Source: Petrosia ficiformis (Eukaryota > Porifera > Demospongiae > Haplosclerida > Petrosiidae). Taken from it: 64,000 bases of DNA. A model generated the notes under the pieces. The model was not told the DNA's origin and ran no database searches. It saw only the letters and a list, made by a program, of their open reading frames with translations. The stretch covers positions 16,541,115-16,605,114 of the forward strand of contig OX345636.1 in NCBI GenBank assembly GCA_947044365.1, in the 5' to 3' direction. Shown here piece by piece: positions 1 through 10,227 of the stretch; position 1 is the stretch's first letter, and each line of letters opens with the position of its first letter. Both the position numbers and the translations under genes were made by a program.

Positions 1-253
1 GGTGATTCCACTTGCAGCACCACTATTATTAAACACAGTATTGTCACCATAGCAAGTGTTGGACATCATTAAATACATTTCTGTGGAAAATAATACAAAC
101 ACTTTGATTATCTTCATTGATACTTCTACTCTTACCTGACTGAGGAGAACATTGAGAAACAACTTTCCCACACACAAGAAGAATGATTACCATCCCTAAC
201 ACCTTGATCCACAGACACTCCATGTTGCTCTATTCTACAACACCAGTTAATTT

Positions 254-346
254 CGCGTTGCCAGCCAGCCCCTCCCCTCTAAACGTGGTACGTACTGGTA
301 TACCGGTAACCTTACCCTCGTTTAGAGAAGAGGGGCTGGCAACACG
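254..346. repeat. 93-bp hairpin (foldback MITE or fragment)
   Basis: The two arms, about 28 nt each, are near-perfect inverted repeats (left arm starts CGCGTTGCCAGC, right arm ends GCTGGCAACACG) around a loop of about 35 nt. No target-site duplication was recognised. Bases 1-253 hold no gene I can support. Confidence 0.6.
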
Positions 347-404
347 AGACAACAGACAAATTATTATAACCACACCCACGTTAATCAAGCATATCATATA
401 ATGT

Positions 405-870
405 GTGAGATGTGGCTCAGCATTACAGATGCAACTGAATGCAACTTTCTGGACCTCCTGGAGCAATCAAACACTCACCTTAACCTTGCTTACCAATTAC
501 TGCAAGCACAGCATCCACTCATGTCTGCAAGCGAACGGTATTTTTCACTTATTTTCCCAACATCCCTTTCTCTCTCACTAGAATTAGCTAGCAAAGCAAG
601 CCTACACATCACGCATACATCAACATCCCATTCTAATCTCTTTTTACTTTAAGCTAACTTCAAAGTAACATCAAAGGGCGGACACTTGAATCAAAGCACT
701 GCCCAACCACTTCCAACAAAGCGTGGGCATTTTTGACAATGACATGCCGCCACCACATTGGTATACTCTTGTAATCTACAGTAATTTGGGGTGTGGTACA
801 TCCAAGATCCCGTGAATTTCAAGTTGGATACATTTCCTCTCTGACAGGAAGTTGTAAAATTACAACCTTA
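405..870 (+). repeat. Dispersed repeat, copy 1 (inverted partner at 20840-21425)
   Basis: This stretch is matched in reverse orientation at 20840-21425. Shared landmarks include the stretch from CTTCAAAGTAACATCAAAGG through GGGTGTGGTACATCC to the TTGTAAAATTACAAC motif. The match is patchy but continuous over about 450 bp. Short ORFs across it are not conserved between the copies and I do not regard them as genes. Bases 871-1491 beyond it show no gene; 1224-1241 resembles a TAGTCTCGCGAGCC transposon end. Confidence 0.7.
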
Positions 871-1491
871 TAAAACTAAAAAGGCTAGAGTCCAGTTATT
901 AATACACTGGCGCGTAGGCAGAACGGAATGTTACTGTAATCATTTTGTCTGTTTCCAAACTTCCAGCGAACCTATGAACACTAGCACTTTGAAAATACTA
1001 CCAACAGACTTGAAATCATATATAAGGATCAAAAATTCAATTTAGTTTTGGAATTCATGGTCGCCGTTTCACAACTTCCTGGTATCAAAGACTCCCAAAG
1101 TTCTGTTTGATGCCTATCGCTGTCGAATCACTGCTGTAAAATTCCGGTAAGACCATATGCATGAGATTGATTATTGAAAATGCATTGCTAGGGGCAAAAT
1201 GGACTATGTGGGTTAATGGCAGATTTAGTCTCGCGAGCCAGACTTCTCCCTTTTTTGCGATCGGACGGCGGGAGGGAGTCTGATCAATCGAGTTGACTTT
1301 TCTGTCCCAGCTAAGGAATTTGGCTTCCGGTGTTGGTATGAAAATTAGACCACATGTAAACTGTCAATAATGTTATTATTATTAATTTATTCAACATTTG
1401 TGTTAAAAACAAAGATCTACAATATATTATTTCGCAATACTTAATTATTCAAACTATCGTGATAAAGATGGTGTTATTGTAGCATCATGTA

Positions 1492-2085
1492 CAGGGGCGG
1501 ATCTAGAAAATATTATTGTGTGGGCCAAGAATCTAGGGGGGTGTGGGGAGATGCTCCCCCAGGAAAGTTTTGAAATTTGAGCCATTAGAGAAGCATTCTG
1601 ATGCATTCTAGAGGATCTGTTGTAAGCTTTTGACAGGTCGAACAGGATCCTCTTGAGAGCTAGAAGCAATATCTACAGCTACTGGAGAAGACATGGAGGT
1701 CAACAATGGTGGAGTTGGATTTGAACAAGACTGTTCATTAGAGAGGAATACATCATAATCACTATTTGTGGTTGTGTTGTTTGCCAAATCAACTGTGCCA
1801 TCATCACTGGACTCACTGCTGTTGTGATCAGCTCTACCTCTAGCTTGCCCTAACATATATTCAGTACAAATACATGTACAAATAAAATTATGGTATTGAA
1901 AACATACCACTAAATGATTGAAACAGTCTAGACATTTTGGCAATTACTTCACAGTTGCTATTATCATAACACATGGTATAATAGTTATTTTTTGAACACA
2001 ATGAATATACTAAGAAAATTTAATTTGTGTAAACTTTGATTGGGTGGGCCTGGCCCTGCCTGGCCCACCCTTGGATCCGCCACTG
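1492..2085 (-). mobile_element. hAT-like nonautonomous element, 594 bp
   Basis: The left end CAGGGGCGGATCTAG and the reverse complement of the right end, CAGTGGCGGATCCAAG, are imperfect TIRs. The flanks ATCATGTA (1484-1491) and ATCATGTG (2086-2093) form an 8-bp TSD with one mismatch. An 8-bp TSD and a CAG-start TIR are typical of the hAT superfamily. It is too short to be autonomous. Confidence 0.8.
1608..1852 (-). pseudogene. Ser/Asp-rich exon remnant inside the hAT-like element
   Basis: A minus-strand open frame lies inside the 594-bp element. It is preceded by a possible splice acceptor (TATGTTAG followed by GGCAAGC) and encodes a Ser/Asp/Asn-rich stretch (SSESSDDG) ending in SSSQEDPVRPVKSLQQIL. 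Acidic, low-complexity N-terminal segments before a DPV-P motif occur in TTF-type hAT transposases, so this may be a leftover first coding exon. That assignment is an inference from composition and context; there is no catalytic domain. Confidence 0.35.
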
Positions 2086-2093
2086 ATCATGTG

Positions 2094-2555
2094 TACAAGT
2101 TAAAAGTCCCAAACTAGTTGCTACCATATCTCGGGTAATCTACAACTTGAAGAGACACTTTCAGCCACATGAAAACCTCTCTACTTTCACATTTTATCAT
2201 TAACAAAACTTCCTCATTCAGAATTTTATCACAACTCATGTTTACCATTGCCCAAACTAGAAATTAGAGAGTAATATCTTAGCAACACGTGACACGCTAT
2301 AAATAAAACATTTGCTAGGTGATTTTCTGTACAATAAAACATCCGGTCACGCGAGTCCAGTACAATATGCATATGGTTATTATAGTGGTAAATTGAATGT
2401 TGAATTGAAAATGTATGGTAAACATGTTTTGATAAAAATTGAAAAAGAGGAATAATAACAATGTTATTTTATGTGCACAATTATAATATTATAATTACAG
2501 GGAAGAGTACCACTGAACTAAGCTAACAGATATATATATATAATTATATATATAT
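2094..2555. other. No gene seen; AT-rich with a (TA)n run
   Basis: The stretch between the hAT-like element and the Death-gene remnant is AT-rich, with a (TA)n microsatellite at about 2530-2567. No ORF, RNA gene or TIR pair was recognised. Confidence 0.6.
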
Positions 2556-2572
2556 ATATATATATATTACAC

Positions 2573-2960
2573 ATTTAACTGAATTCCCAGTTTATCTCTG
2601 ACTGACTCTTGCATGGTCTCTTGATCTTCTTAGCTGTATCGACATATGGACCAAGTATTTCATAAAAAGCATCAAAGAATTTCGTACAATATTCCTCAAT
2701 CTCTACTGGTTCTTCTTTGATTACAAAATGAATACAAAACCAGATAAGAAAATATCATCACTGGTCTGGTAAGATTTGTCTGAACATCATGTGTTATTAT
2801 ACCAGCTTCTAATAGTTCATCAGCAACAGTTTTCATTGAACTCTTAAATAATCGACTGAGTTTCGCATGATTCTTCTCAATTACTAGTTCAATACATTTT
2901 ATAAGTTGACTAGCTATAGTATCAACACGAGATCTATCAATGTGTAAATATAAGTATATA
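2573..2960 (-). pseudogene. C-terminal exon remnant of a sponge-type family (duplicate block A)
   Basis: Read on the minus strand, this contains MKTVADELLEAG followed by DVQTNLT, then a second part EEYCTKFFDAFYEILGPYVD, and in another frame QESVRDKLGIQLNV before a stop. The paralogous stretch at 39685-40000 contains the same blocks. The blocks fall in different frames, so this copy is broken by small indels. I do not know a family name. It reads like the last exon of a multi-exon protein, and Death-like exons lie upstream on the same strand at 12.1-12.6 kb (see 12150-12627). It is separated from them by the 7.25-kb element inserted at 2975. Confidence 0.55.
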
Positions 2961-5900
2961 GTTATAATTACATATGTGACCGAATTTGCAAAAATCAGGC
3001 TCATGGGATAAAAAAAAATTATTGAGACACTTCACAAGTGATACCGTGATTGCAATTAGCACTGTTAAGTTAAAAGCGTGTAAAGGCCACGCCTAAAAAA
3101 CGTCATTATATGTATTAGTAATCCGTATATTTCCGTGATACCTGGAATCCACATGTTATTAAAAAAATGGAGGAGAAAAGCGAAGGGATGTTTTCTGTTT
3201 GTTATAGCCTCTTACAAAGAAGAATGCGTAGATTTCTCAATTACTAGGTAAGAGTAATTATTTTGTAGCAATTGTTACGTAATCGCTTTTATGGCTAATC
3301 ATAAGAGCAAATTATAGTGTATGTGTGTAATCACAGAGCTTCACATGTTGACTGGTCACTTTGTCCAGACATATTGAAATTTGCCCGGACATTGGGTTAT
3401 TTTGAGTTGTCATCACTTAATGATATATTAGATAGATAATTAGACAATAATGTACGATTAACTCCATGTATAACTCAATACAGTGTCACTGTATCGAAAA
3501 AAAAAAGAGTTGTACATGGAGTTAATGCCATTAATGCTATTTGTCTATTCAGTCATCCCACTCCTGAGGCAGTTCTGTACCAGCATCACTTTCTTCATCT
3601 GAGTCGTCTGGAGAAGCCAGGACATAGACTGAAGCTCCTTGTCCAGCTCTGTCTGCCACTTTGTGAAGGTTAAATGAGTAACACTTCTTTTCTTAGTAGA
3701 AGGCTCATCAACATCTTGTCCTGAATGGCTTTGCTTCATTATAAAAACACTTCAAAGCTTTAACAGCTGTCACACTATAATAACTCACACGTGTGTATGC
3801 GAGCTTAATTATGCTGCTTAAGCAAACATGAAGAAATTGAGAAGACAGATGTAAACGAAAAATGCAAACTTAGATGGTTAAGATGGAATGTTTAAATAAC
3901 TATCTTTGACAACAAAAAAGTTTTCATCAATGTAAGAATTCTTGTGTTGTTAGCTAGTTAATTATATAATGCATTCCTCAAAATTTTGTCTGGACATAAT
4001 GACCAAGTGTGCTATTATTTGAGTAGCCATGACCGAGATTTACACGGAAATTGACCGTTGTCCGGATGTTATTTTTAGCTCTGTAATCATAATTATTTTG
4101 ATAAGGTGAATCCTTTTGTTGATTGGTAGTTCTAAAAAGAACTGTTTAAAAAAGGTGAAATCTTTTGTTAACAGGTAGTTCTGAAAAGAACTCTACAATA
4201 AGTAGATTTTAGGTAGACTAGGAAGACCCAGCTACTTGTGTGCAGGTACGCATGTTGTGTCCAGTTTGACCACAATGTCGACACATACGTTGTCTCTTCA
4301 TAGGAGGTGATTTGGTAGATGATGGTGAAGTGATGACAGGTTGCAGGAGGAATTCACTTTGAGATTGGGCAGCAGTGACAGATGTTTGATTGACTAGTGG
4401 TAGAGGGCAGACTATATCTTTTGATTTCTCTTAAAAGAACTGTCTAATCTTGTTGTAAAGGTACCACTGACGATCTTCATTTAATCCTTTCGGTACTACT
4501 GTTTTAGGAAAGCCTTGTGTAGTTGGTGAAGTTTGTAGTATATGGTGTTCTTCATCACTATCACTGTTTTTTTTGGTAATGACCACACCCTTCTTTGCCA
4601 CTGTAAAGTAAAATTGGTGTTTCACTTTAATATCTGGTAGTATTTTGAGAGGAAGTCTCCCCAGTCGAATGTTGGTACAATGACTTCTCCAGACTGAGTT
4701 CCAACCAGTTGAGCATGGTTGATTGCTGTTGAGGATTCCACAACTTGGACTAAATCATCCAAACAGTCCTACGGAACCTCTGTTTCAACAGGCCAAAACA
4801 CCAGTCTGGAGAGAATTTTGTGTGGCCTACAGGAAGGAATGATAGTTTTATTGAGTGATGATATCCCATTAACACTCTCCATTGTAGGTACTGTGAATAG
4901 AATAAGAGAAATTTATATTTAATTTTTGTATACAGTTGCATGTATACAAACTTACTTGTATTACTGTGTTGTTCTTGTTTTATCCAACACAGTTGTCAGC
5001 ATGTAGATGGACGTTAGTTTCACCAAGATTGTGATGTGCAAAGAAATAATGTAGCATGCTAACAACTGTATTGACTCCTTTACCAGTATTAATGGCCTTA
5101 TCCACTAGAAAATTCACCTGTCGTGGTAATGCCTCACAGCACACACCGAATATTGAGCACTTTCTTGGTGTCAGGAAGTATACAGGCCCTGGTTGCATAG
5201 GATCACTTGGATAACAAACCTATTGGAAACTTAAAGTCAAACAAGGTATTATTGGTTATACATGACGAACTTGTTGAGCATAGTCGAAACTATAATGGAC
5301 TGTTATATCAGTAGAGCATGGAGGGAAATGTGAATTCAGTAGTGGTAGAGAGAATATGCCAGATTCAGTTGTGAAAACTGACTTTATGTCGTGGTTAGAT
5401 TTTTCTAAAATTTGACAATAGAATGCCCTCTGTTTTTACAATTTTGATGTGTTCTTCTGCTCTTTTTATAACCTTAAAGTATCAAAAATGTTGTATAAAT
5501 AATATGCATTATTAATCATTAATTACCATTGATTTCTCTTCTTCCGTTTTGTTAGCTGAACGAATCATTGCCATACTATTATTTTGGCAGATCCAACACA
5601 AATCAGTCATGGGTTTAATAATCATAATTTTTGGTGCATATACTCATCACAGCTAACAAAATGTGCTGTATTTTGCTAGTCGAGCTGTGGTTTCTGAATT
5701 TGCTGCTACATATTGCTCCCAAACAGCTTTTTGTGGTGCTCGATGGAAGTAATTGCAAATCAGAGATTTTGTATCTAGGTATTCTTCCTGTAATTATATG
5801 CAGACTGTAATTTAAAACATATAAACTCCCACACACACAGAATTGTACCACTTGTTTAACCTCTTCAGGAGAGAAAGCATTTTGTGGCTGGCGATGACAA

Positions 5901-6165
5901 TTACCATGAGTTCTATGCAGGGTTCGAATTTAGCACTTGTCCACTTGTCCTGACAAGTGAAAAATGCTTTGGGACAAGTGAAAAATGATTCAAATTGTCC
6001 CTTGGACAAGCAACAGTGTTTCTAAATTTAATTATATTCATTGCAATGATTGTGGGTGTAGCTAGTGATGGGCGATACCAGAAATTTCCATTTCGATACG
6101 ATACCAAGTAGTTTGGGATTGAGTATCGATAGTATCGAGTACTGGAATGAGTACCGAAAACTGCA

Positions 6166-6209
6166 CATGCTCAGTAACACGTGGCCATTGCCACGTGTTA
6201 CTGAGCATG
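6166..6209. repeat. Perfect 20-bp-arm hairpin with a 4-nt loop
   Basis: The left arm CATGCTCAGTAACACGTGGC (6166-6185) is exactly complementary to 6190-6209, with loop CATT. Each arm contains the palindrome CACGTG. It lies in the left subterminal region of the hAT element, outside the transposase gene. Confidence 0.85.
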
Positions 6210-6433
6210 CGCGGTTCATGGAGTCATCCCTCTTGTCTTCAAGAAATATAATCTTATCAGTTCTTCAGATTGCTAAGAGAGCCAGAGCCTCATGGAGTCG
6301 TTCATCCTGTCTTACAAATATCTTATCTAACTTTCTTATGTGTAAAATCACAGATAGTAAAATCAAAGAGATAAGTGATAGAACAGGTAAATGATAGTAC
6401 ATTGTTAGTAATAGACATAAGTATAATAAGTAA

Positions 6434-8227
6434 TTAAGTATCATGTTTGATGAATTTTAGGTTTTTGTTAAGAAATAGCATAATGTCAATATTTTTGGGT
6501 TTTATCCTATTTCTCTTTGCAGATACGAGTTCGCCAGCCTTAGAAAAGAGTCTCTCCGATGGAACAGATGAGCCTGGTATTGCTAAGTATTTTTTTGCTA
6601 GCATCATCATACGAGGAAAACGAGCTCCATTTTCATTCCACCACTGGAGAGGGTTTACTTTACGATCAATGTTCTTCTCTTCGAAAAATCTTCTTGCCTC
6701 CAGAAAAGAATCCGTTTCAGGTGTTCTGTGAGAAGTTGCTTCTGTAACCTTTTCATCAAAGGCATCCCACAAACTTCTCTCTTTTTGTGGTTGTACTTGG
6801 GCTTCTGTTTCAGTTTCAGAAATCTCTTTCTGAGCTGCAATATCTTGTATCTCTCCTTTTAATCTATGTATGGCTGTTTCCATAGCAGAAGTATCAACAG
6901 AAGCTAACTTTTTGAAACGAGGGTCCAGCAGAGTGGCTATGGCCATTACATATATCGACTCGATGAGAGCAAACCTTCGTTGAAGTTCACTCAAAAGATG
7001 CTGGCGTAATGGTGACTGTGGTGCTTTGCTACAGCTGCGTTGAAGTAGTCTGGAGAGTGGGATTACCATTGAAATGGAGACATATTTATCACCACTTATG
7101 TCTTCAGTAGCCTGGAGAAAAGGTTCTAATAAGTTGAGAGATTTTATAATTGTTTCTTTCTCTTCTGTAGATATGCACATGTCTGCCTTGTCCAGTAAAC
7201 AAAGTGCTGTAGTGACTGCTTCATGCTGCGAGACGATCCTCTCAAACATCAAGTATGTCGAGTTCCACCTAGTTGCGACATCTTGTATTAACTTTAGCTG
7301 TGGAAGAGATAGTTGTTCCTGTACACACCTCAACTTGTCAGATGCTTTTATGCTTCGATGGAAGTACGAGACTATGTTTTTACACTTAATCTGGAGGAAT
7401 GTAAGTGTTGTGTCTGCTTTGATTGCCTCTTGGACTACCAAATTAAGTGTGTGTGCGTAGCAAGGGAGATTTCTCCACCCAGCCTCTCTTACTCCAGCCA
7501 CCATATTTGAGGCATTATCTGTGACACAGCATGTAATGTTCGTTAGCCCCCAATCACTTACAACTCGTTTTAATTCCTGAGCAATGTGGACTGCTGTGTG
7601 TTCGGTGTTAAAATTAAATGTTTCTAACACATAGCTCTCTAGCTCCCAAGCCTCACTAATAACATGAGCTGTTAAACAACAGTATGATAGTGTTTGACAT
7701 GAGCTCCATATGTCTGTTGTTACAGCTACATCAGACGCCAGAAGTAATTTCTGTTGAATAGCTTCTTTAACAGTTGTATATTTTTCTGGTAAAATTCTCC
7801 TCATTATGGTTTTCCTGCTTGGGGGCTCGTACCTTGGGTCCAACAGAGTTGTATATTTCAGGAAGCCTGGATCTTCCACTATTGTTGATGGCTGCAGGTC
7901 AGTGGCTATCATTTCAATGAGCGCGTTGTCTAATTTCTTGCACCTACTGGAGTCTCGGGGATATTTTTTTGAAAAAGACACTGATTCCTGGAGAGTCATT
8001 TGAGTACTTATCTTTGTCTTTTTTGAGCTTGTTTGTCTCTCTGCAACACATTTCTCATGTTCTTTATTGTGACATGATTGCAGGTGTTTGAGGAGGTTGC
8101 TTGTGTTGCCACAGTGCTTCACTCTGGCTTTACATGCAGTAATTATACAGGATGCATACTCTCCATCCTTTGTGAAGTGATCCCATACATTACTTCTTGG
8201 TCTCTTCGTAGCCATACTTGTATACAA
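6434..8227 (-). CDS. hAT transposase with BED zinc finger (ZBED-like)
   Basis: This 597-aa protein should cut and reinsert the surrounding hAT element in the nucleus. Residues about 13-55 form a BED-type zinc finger (VWDHF, then a CX4C-type pair and a closing HLQSCH). The middle has the VTTDIWSS and CVTDNASNM blocks, which carry conserved acidic catalytic residues in hAT transposases. Residues about 525-590 are the hAT C-terminal dimerisation region (NPLQWW, IPGSSVPSERLFSKAG). Length is typical of the superfamily. The frame opens at 8227 with MYTSM; the Met four codons later (MATKRPRSNVW) is an equally likely start and fits BED-protein N-termini better. No frameshift or stop is seen. It is an autonomous element's enzyme rather than a host gene, because TIRs and a TSD flank it closely. 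Confidence 0.93.
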   Translation of the reverse strand: MYTSMATKRPRSNVWDHFTKDGEYASCIITACKARVKHCGNTSNLLKHLQSCHNKEHEKCVAERQTSSKKTKISTQMTLQESVSFSKKYPRDSSRCKKLDNALIEMIATDLQPSTIVEDPGFLKYTTLLDPRYEPPSRKTIMRRILPEKYTTVKEAIQQKLLLASDVAVTTDIWSSCQTLSYCCLTAHVISEAWELESYVLETFNFNTEHTAVHIAQELKRVVSDWGLTNITCCVTDNASNMVAGVREAGWRNLPCYAHTLNLVVQEAIKADTTLTFLQIKCKNIVSYFHRSIKASDKLRCVQEQLSLPQLKLIQDVATRWNSTYLMFERIVSQHEAVTTALCLLDKADMCISTEEKETIIKSLNLLEPFLQATEDISGDKYVSISMVIPLSRLLQRSCSKAPQSPLRQHLLSELQRRFALIESIYVMAIATLLDPRFKKLASVDTSAMETAIHRLKGEIQDIAAQKEISETETEAQVQPQKERSLWDAFDEKVTEATSHRTPETDSFLEARRFFEEKNIDRKVNPLQWWNENGARFPRMMMLAKKYLAIPGSSVPSERLFSKAGELVSAKRNRIKPKNIDIMLFLNKNLKFIKHDT

Positions 8228-10227
8228 GTGATTATAACGGAACTAAATTGAACTGATGATAGGCTTTGCTAGCTTCAACTGCTTATAATACTACTAGTCT
8301 AATAGAAATTTGAAATTTACAGCTGCTTAAGTAGCTGTTCATTTACAATAATTATTATTAATTGTCAATAATAATTTTTGGTTAATTATTATTATTATTA
8401 AATTTCAATAATAGAAGGATCAATTATTACATTTTAAAATGCCAAGAAATGGGTGTGGTACTGATTTAACGTCATCGAGTGGGTGTGGTTCCAGTACTCG
8501 ATGCCAGGACCGGTACTCAATACCAGGAATCGAAGCACTGGTATCGAATACTCGAGTACTTTGGTATCGAATCGCCCATCACTAGGTGTAGCCACACATT
8601 TGTTTACATAACGTGGTTACTGTATCAGCTGTTACTGTGAGGTAGTCTACTGAAGTCAAAGACTCTGAACACAGTGAACAGTGAGTTTCCTGTGGACCAC
8701 ACACAATAAGCACGCATTTTTCAGACCACATGGTTAAAAAGTTTCGATGGCTACGGTATGGTGATGTAATGTTCTGTACCATTTGTTGATCTAATAAGGA
8801 TGCAGCAGACATACACGTACCTTTGTTATAGTATATTTAGTTATTAATTTGGACACACCCCTCATGAATATTAATAAATTGTCTGGGACAAGCGATTTTT
8901 GTGCCTACTTGTCCTATGGACAAGTGGATTAGAAAGTTAAATTCGAACCCTGGTTCTATGAACAGATACATGTAAAGTTTAAAAAATAATGTTTACTTAG
9001 TTTCGATTCCATTTTTCAACAGACTTGATCGAATAGCATTCAATCGTGATTTTCCGATTCCATGCAAAAATGTGAATGTTTTTCTACAAACATTTATGAA
9101 AGGAATGTTGATATAAACAAGTATGTTGTGTACATGTGTATACTTCATATTTATAACATTCTAGTAACATACCTTAATACGTTGATGATAATAGGCTGTG
9201 GAGACTCTTTGCCTTTTATCTGGTGGTTGAATGTGATGATGTGTTTTACTTGAAAAGAGGCGTTGCTCATTATTTGACCCATGATTAAAAAATCAAGCTC
9301 AGTACACATATTTCTTATGTCTTTAAAATGTTGCAGTGGGAATATTTTGTCCTTTGAATAGGTGGCAGCAACATTCAAATGATGTTACAATTCTTTCTTC
9401 ATCTAGATCTTCTTGACGAAGTTGTAAAGGAACATCTTGAGATCCAAGAACAAGGGAGTTAAGTGTGTGTTCTATAGAAAGTAAGTTTAATAGTTTGTAT
9501 ATTTATCAGTACATGTATATATACAAACCATTCAATCTATCACTATTCACTTGTACAGGTTCTGGTACAATCAGATTTACTAAAATTAGTAAAAGAGCAA
9601 GACAAATATAAATTTGGAGCTGGAAGTTCTTTGTGAAATGCTATACACAAACCTTCAGGGCTACTTTTATCACCTCCATTATAATCATTATCAGTTGCTT
9701 TATCAACATCATCATCACTACTTTCACTGTACATATAATCAAATTCATTATCTGTATTGAAATATGAATGTTATTATAACTAATATAAACTACTCACCTT
9801 CAAAGGTTTCTTCATCATCATTTTGTGGGCAGAAATATTCCTCAATGAATAAACGTAGAGCTTCGTGGTCTGAACTTGTCAGGTTTCCAGTAAAAAAGGT
9901 ATTTAAAGACCCAGCAACAGATTTTTGGCTTGCCATTATTGTGTTGCTAAGGCTGTAACCTAGGATTCCCGTTTGCTTCCGTGTTATTATTTGTGTTACA
10001 TTCTCCGTGTATGAACAACGAAGAGTGTAGAAATGCTAGAAGATAGCCTTTAGCAATGAAGCAAAATACATTTCAAGCAGAAATTATGCCTCGAAGGAAT
10101 ACTTACCTACTAACACGAATTTAACAAAAAAACATTTTCAATAGGGTGAGTCCGTTTTGTGTATTTTGTGCTATATTTCAAAATTAATAATTATCCCAGA
10201 AGCCCAATTTTCGCAAATTCGGTCACA

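Larger units (their letters stand above)
6063..8584 (-). mobile_element. Apparently complete autonomous hAT transposon
   Basis: The left end TAGTGATGGGCGAT (6063) and right end ATCGCCCATCACTA (8571-8584; a few extra bases shift the internal part of the TIR) are inverted repeats. GGTGTAGC flanks both sides (6055-6062 and 8585-8592), a perfect 8-bp TSD. Both subterminal regions carry scattered GTATCGA / GAGTACT motifs, which could be transposase binding sites. It contains one uninterrupted 597-codon transposase gene. Intact ORF, TIRs and TSD together suggest recent and possibly continuing mobility. Confidence 0.92.
5918..8952. mobile_element. hAT-like MITE split by a second hAT element
   Basis: TIRs start CAGGGTTCGAATTTA at 5918 and end TAAATTCGAACCCTG at 8952. 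GTTCTATG flanks both sides (5910-5917 and 8953-8960), a perfect 8-bp TSD. Without the inner element (6063-8584 plus one TSD copy) it would be about 505 bp with no coding sequence. Subterminal parts are rich in a GACAAGTG / CACTTGTC motif. It lies inside the 7.25-kb element. Confidence 0.88.
4218..9936 (-). pseudogene. DUF7869-type transposase-like gene, spliced and decayed
   Basis: Exon 1 runs 9936-9798 (MASQKSVAGSLNTFF start, donor AAG|GTGAGT). Exon 2 begins after an acceptor near 9758 and is Asp/Ser-rich. Later blocks are LDFLIMGQIMSN (about 9285-9320), NAFSPEEVKQVVQF (about 5840-5880), ITGRIPRYK..LLPSSTTK (about 5725-5790), KPMTDLCWICQNN (about 5570-5615), an HLHADNC block (about 4983-5000), and GHTKFSPDWCFGLLKQRF (about 4765-4820). 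A C-terminal zinc knuckle of form CX2CX4HX4C lies at about 4240-4285. The DNC and GHTKF-PD blocks are hallmarks of proteins annotated DUF7869, which have a DDE/RNase H-like fold. Frameshifts (for example after LLPSSTTK and near 4770) and stops (near 5650) show this copy is dead. A hAT MITE is inserted close to the start of the exon at 5.9 kb. The family assignment is from remembered motifs, not a search. Confidence 0.6.
2975..10227 (-). mobile_element. 7.25-kb TIR DNA transposon with a DUF7869-type transposase-like gene
   Basis: The ends are 36-bp imperfect inverted repeats: left TGTGACCGAATTTGCAAAA (2975-3010), right end reading TGTGACCGAATTTGCGAAA on the minus strand (10192-10227), with about five mismatches over 36 bp. 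The paralogous block at 39.6-40.2 kb runs through this point uninterrupted (CACGAGATCTATCAG through AATTACATATAATTATA), which supports a real insertion. Joining the flanks reproduces the empty site with no obvious target duplication. Inside is a decayed, intron-containing minus-strand gene (4218-9936) and a nested hAT pair (5918-8952). The superfamily is not certain. Confidence 0.7.

Noticed and set aside
6065..7460. Plus-strand frames inside the hAT transposon
   Set aside because: They overlap the minus-strand transposase gene or its noncoding left end and show no independent domain.
2975..10227. CACTA or hAT classification for the 7.25-kb element
   Set aside because: The termini are TGTGACC, no 3-bp or 8-bp TSD is seen, and the encoded motifs are of DUF7869 type.
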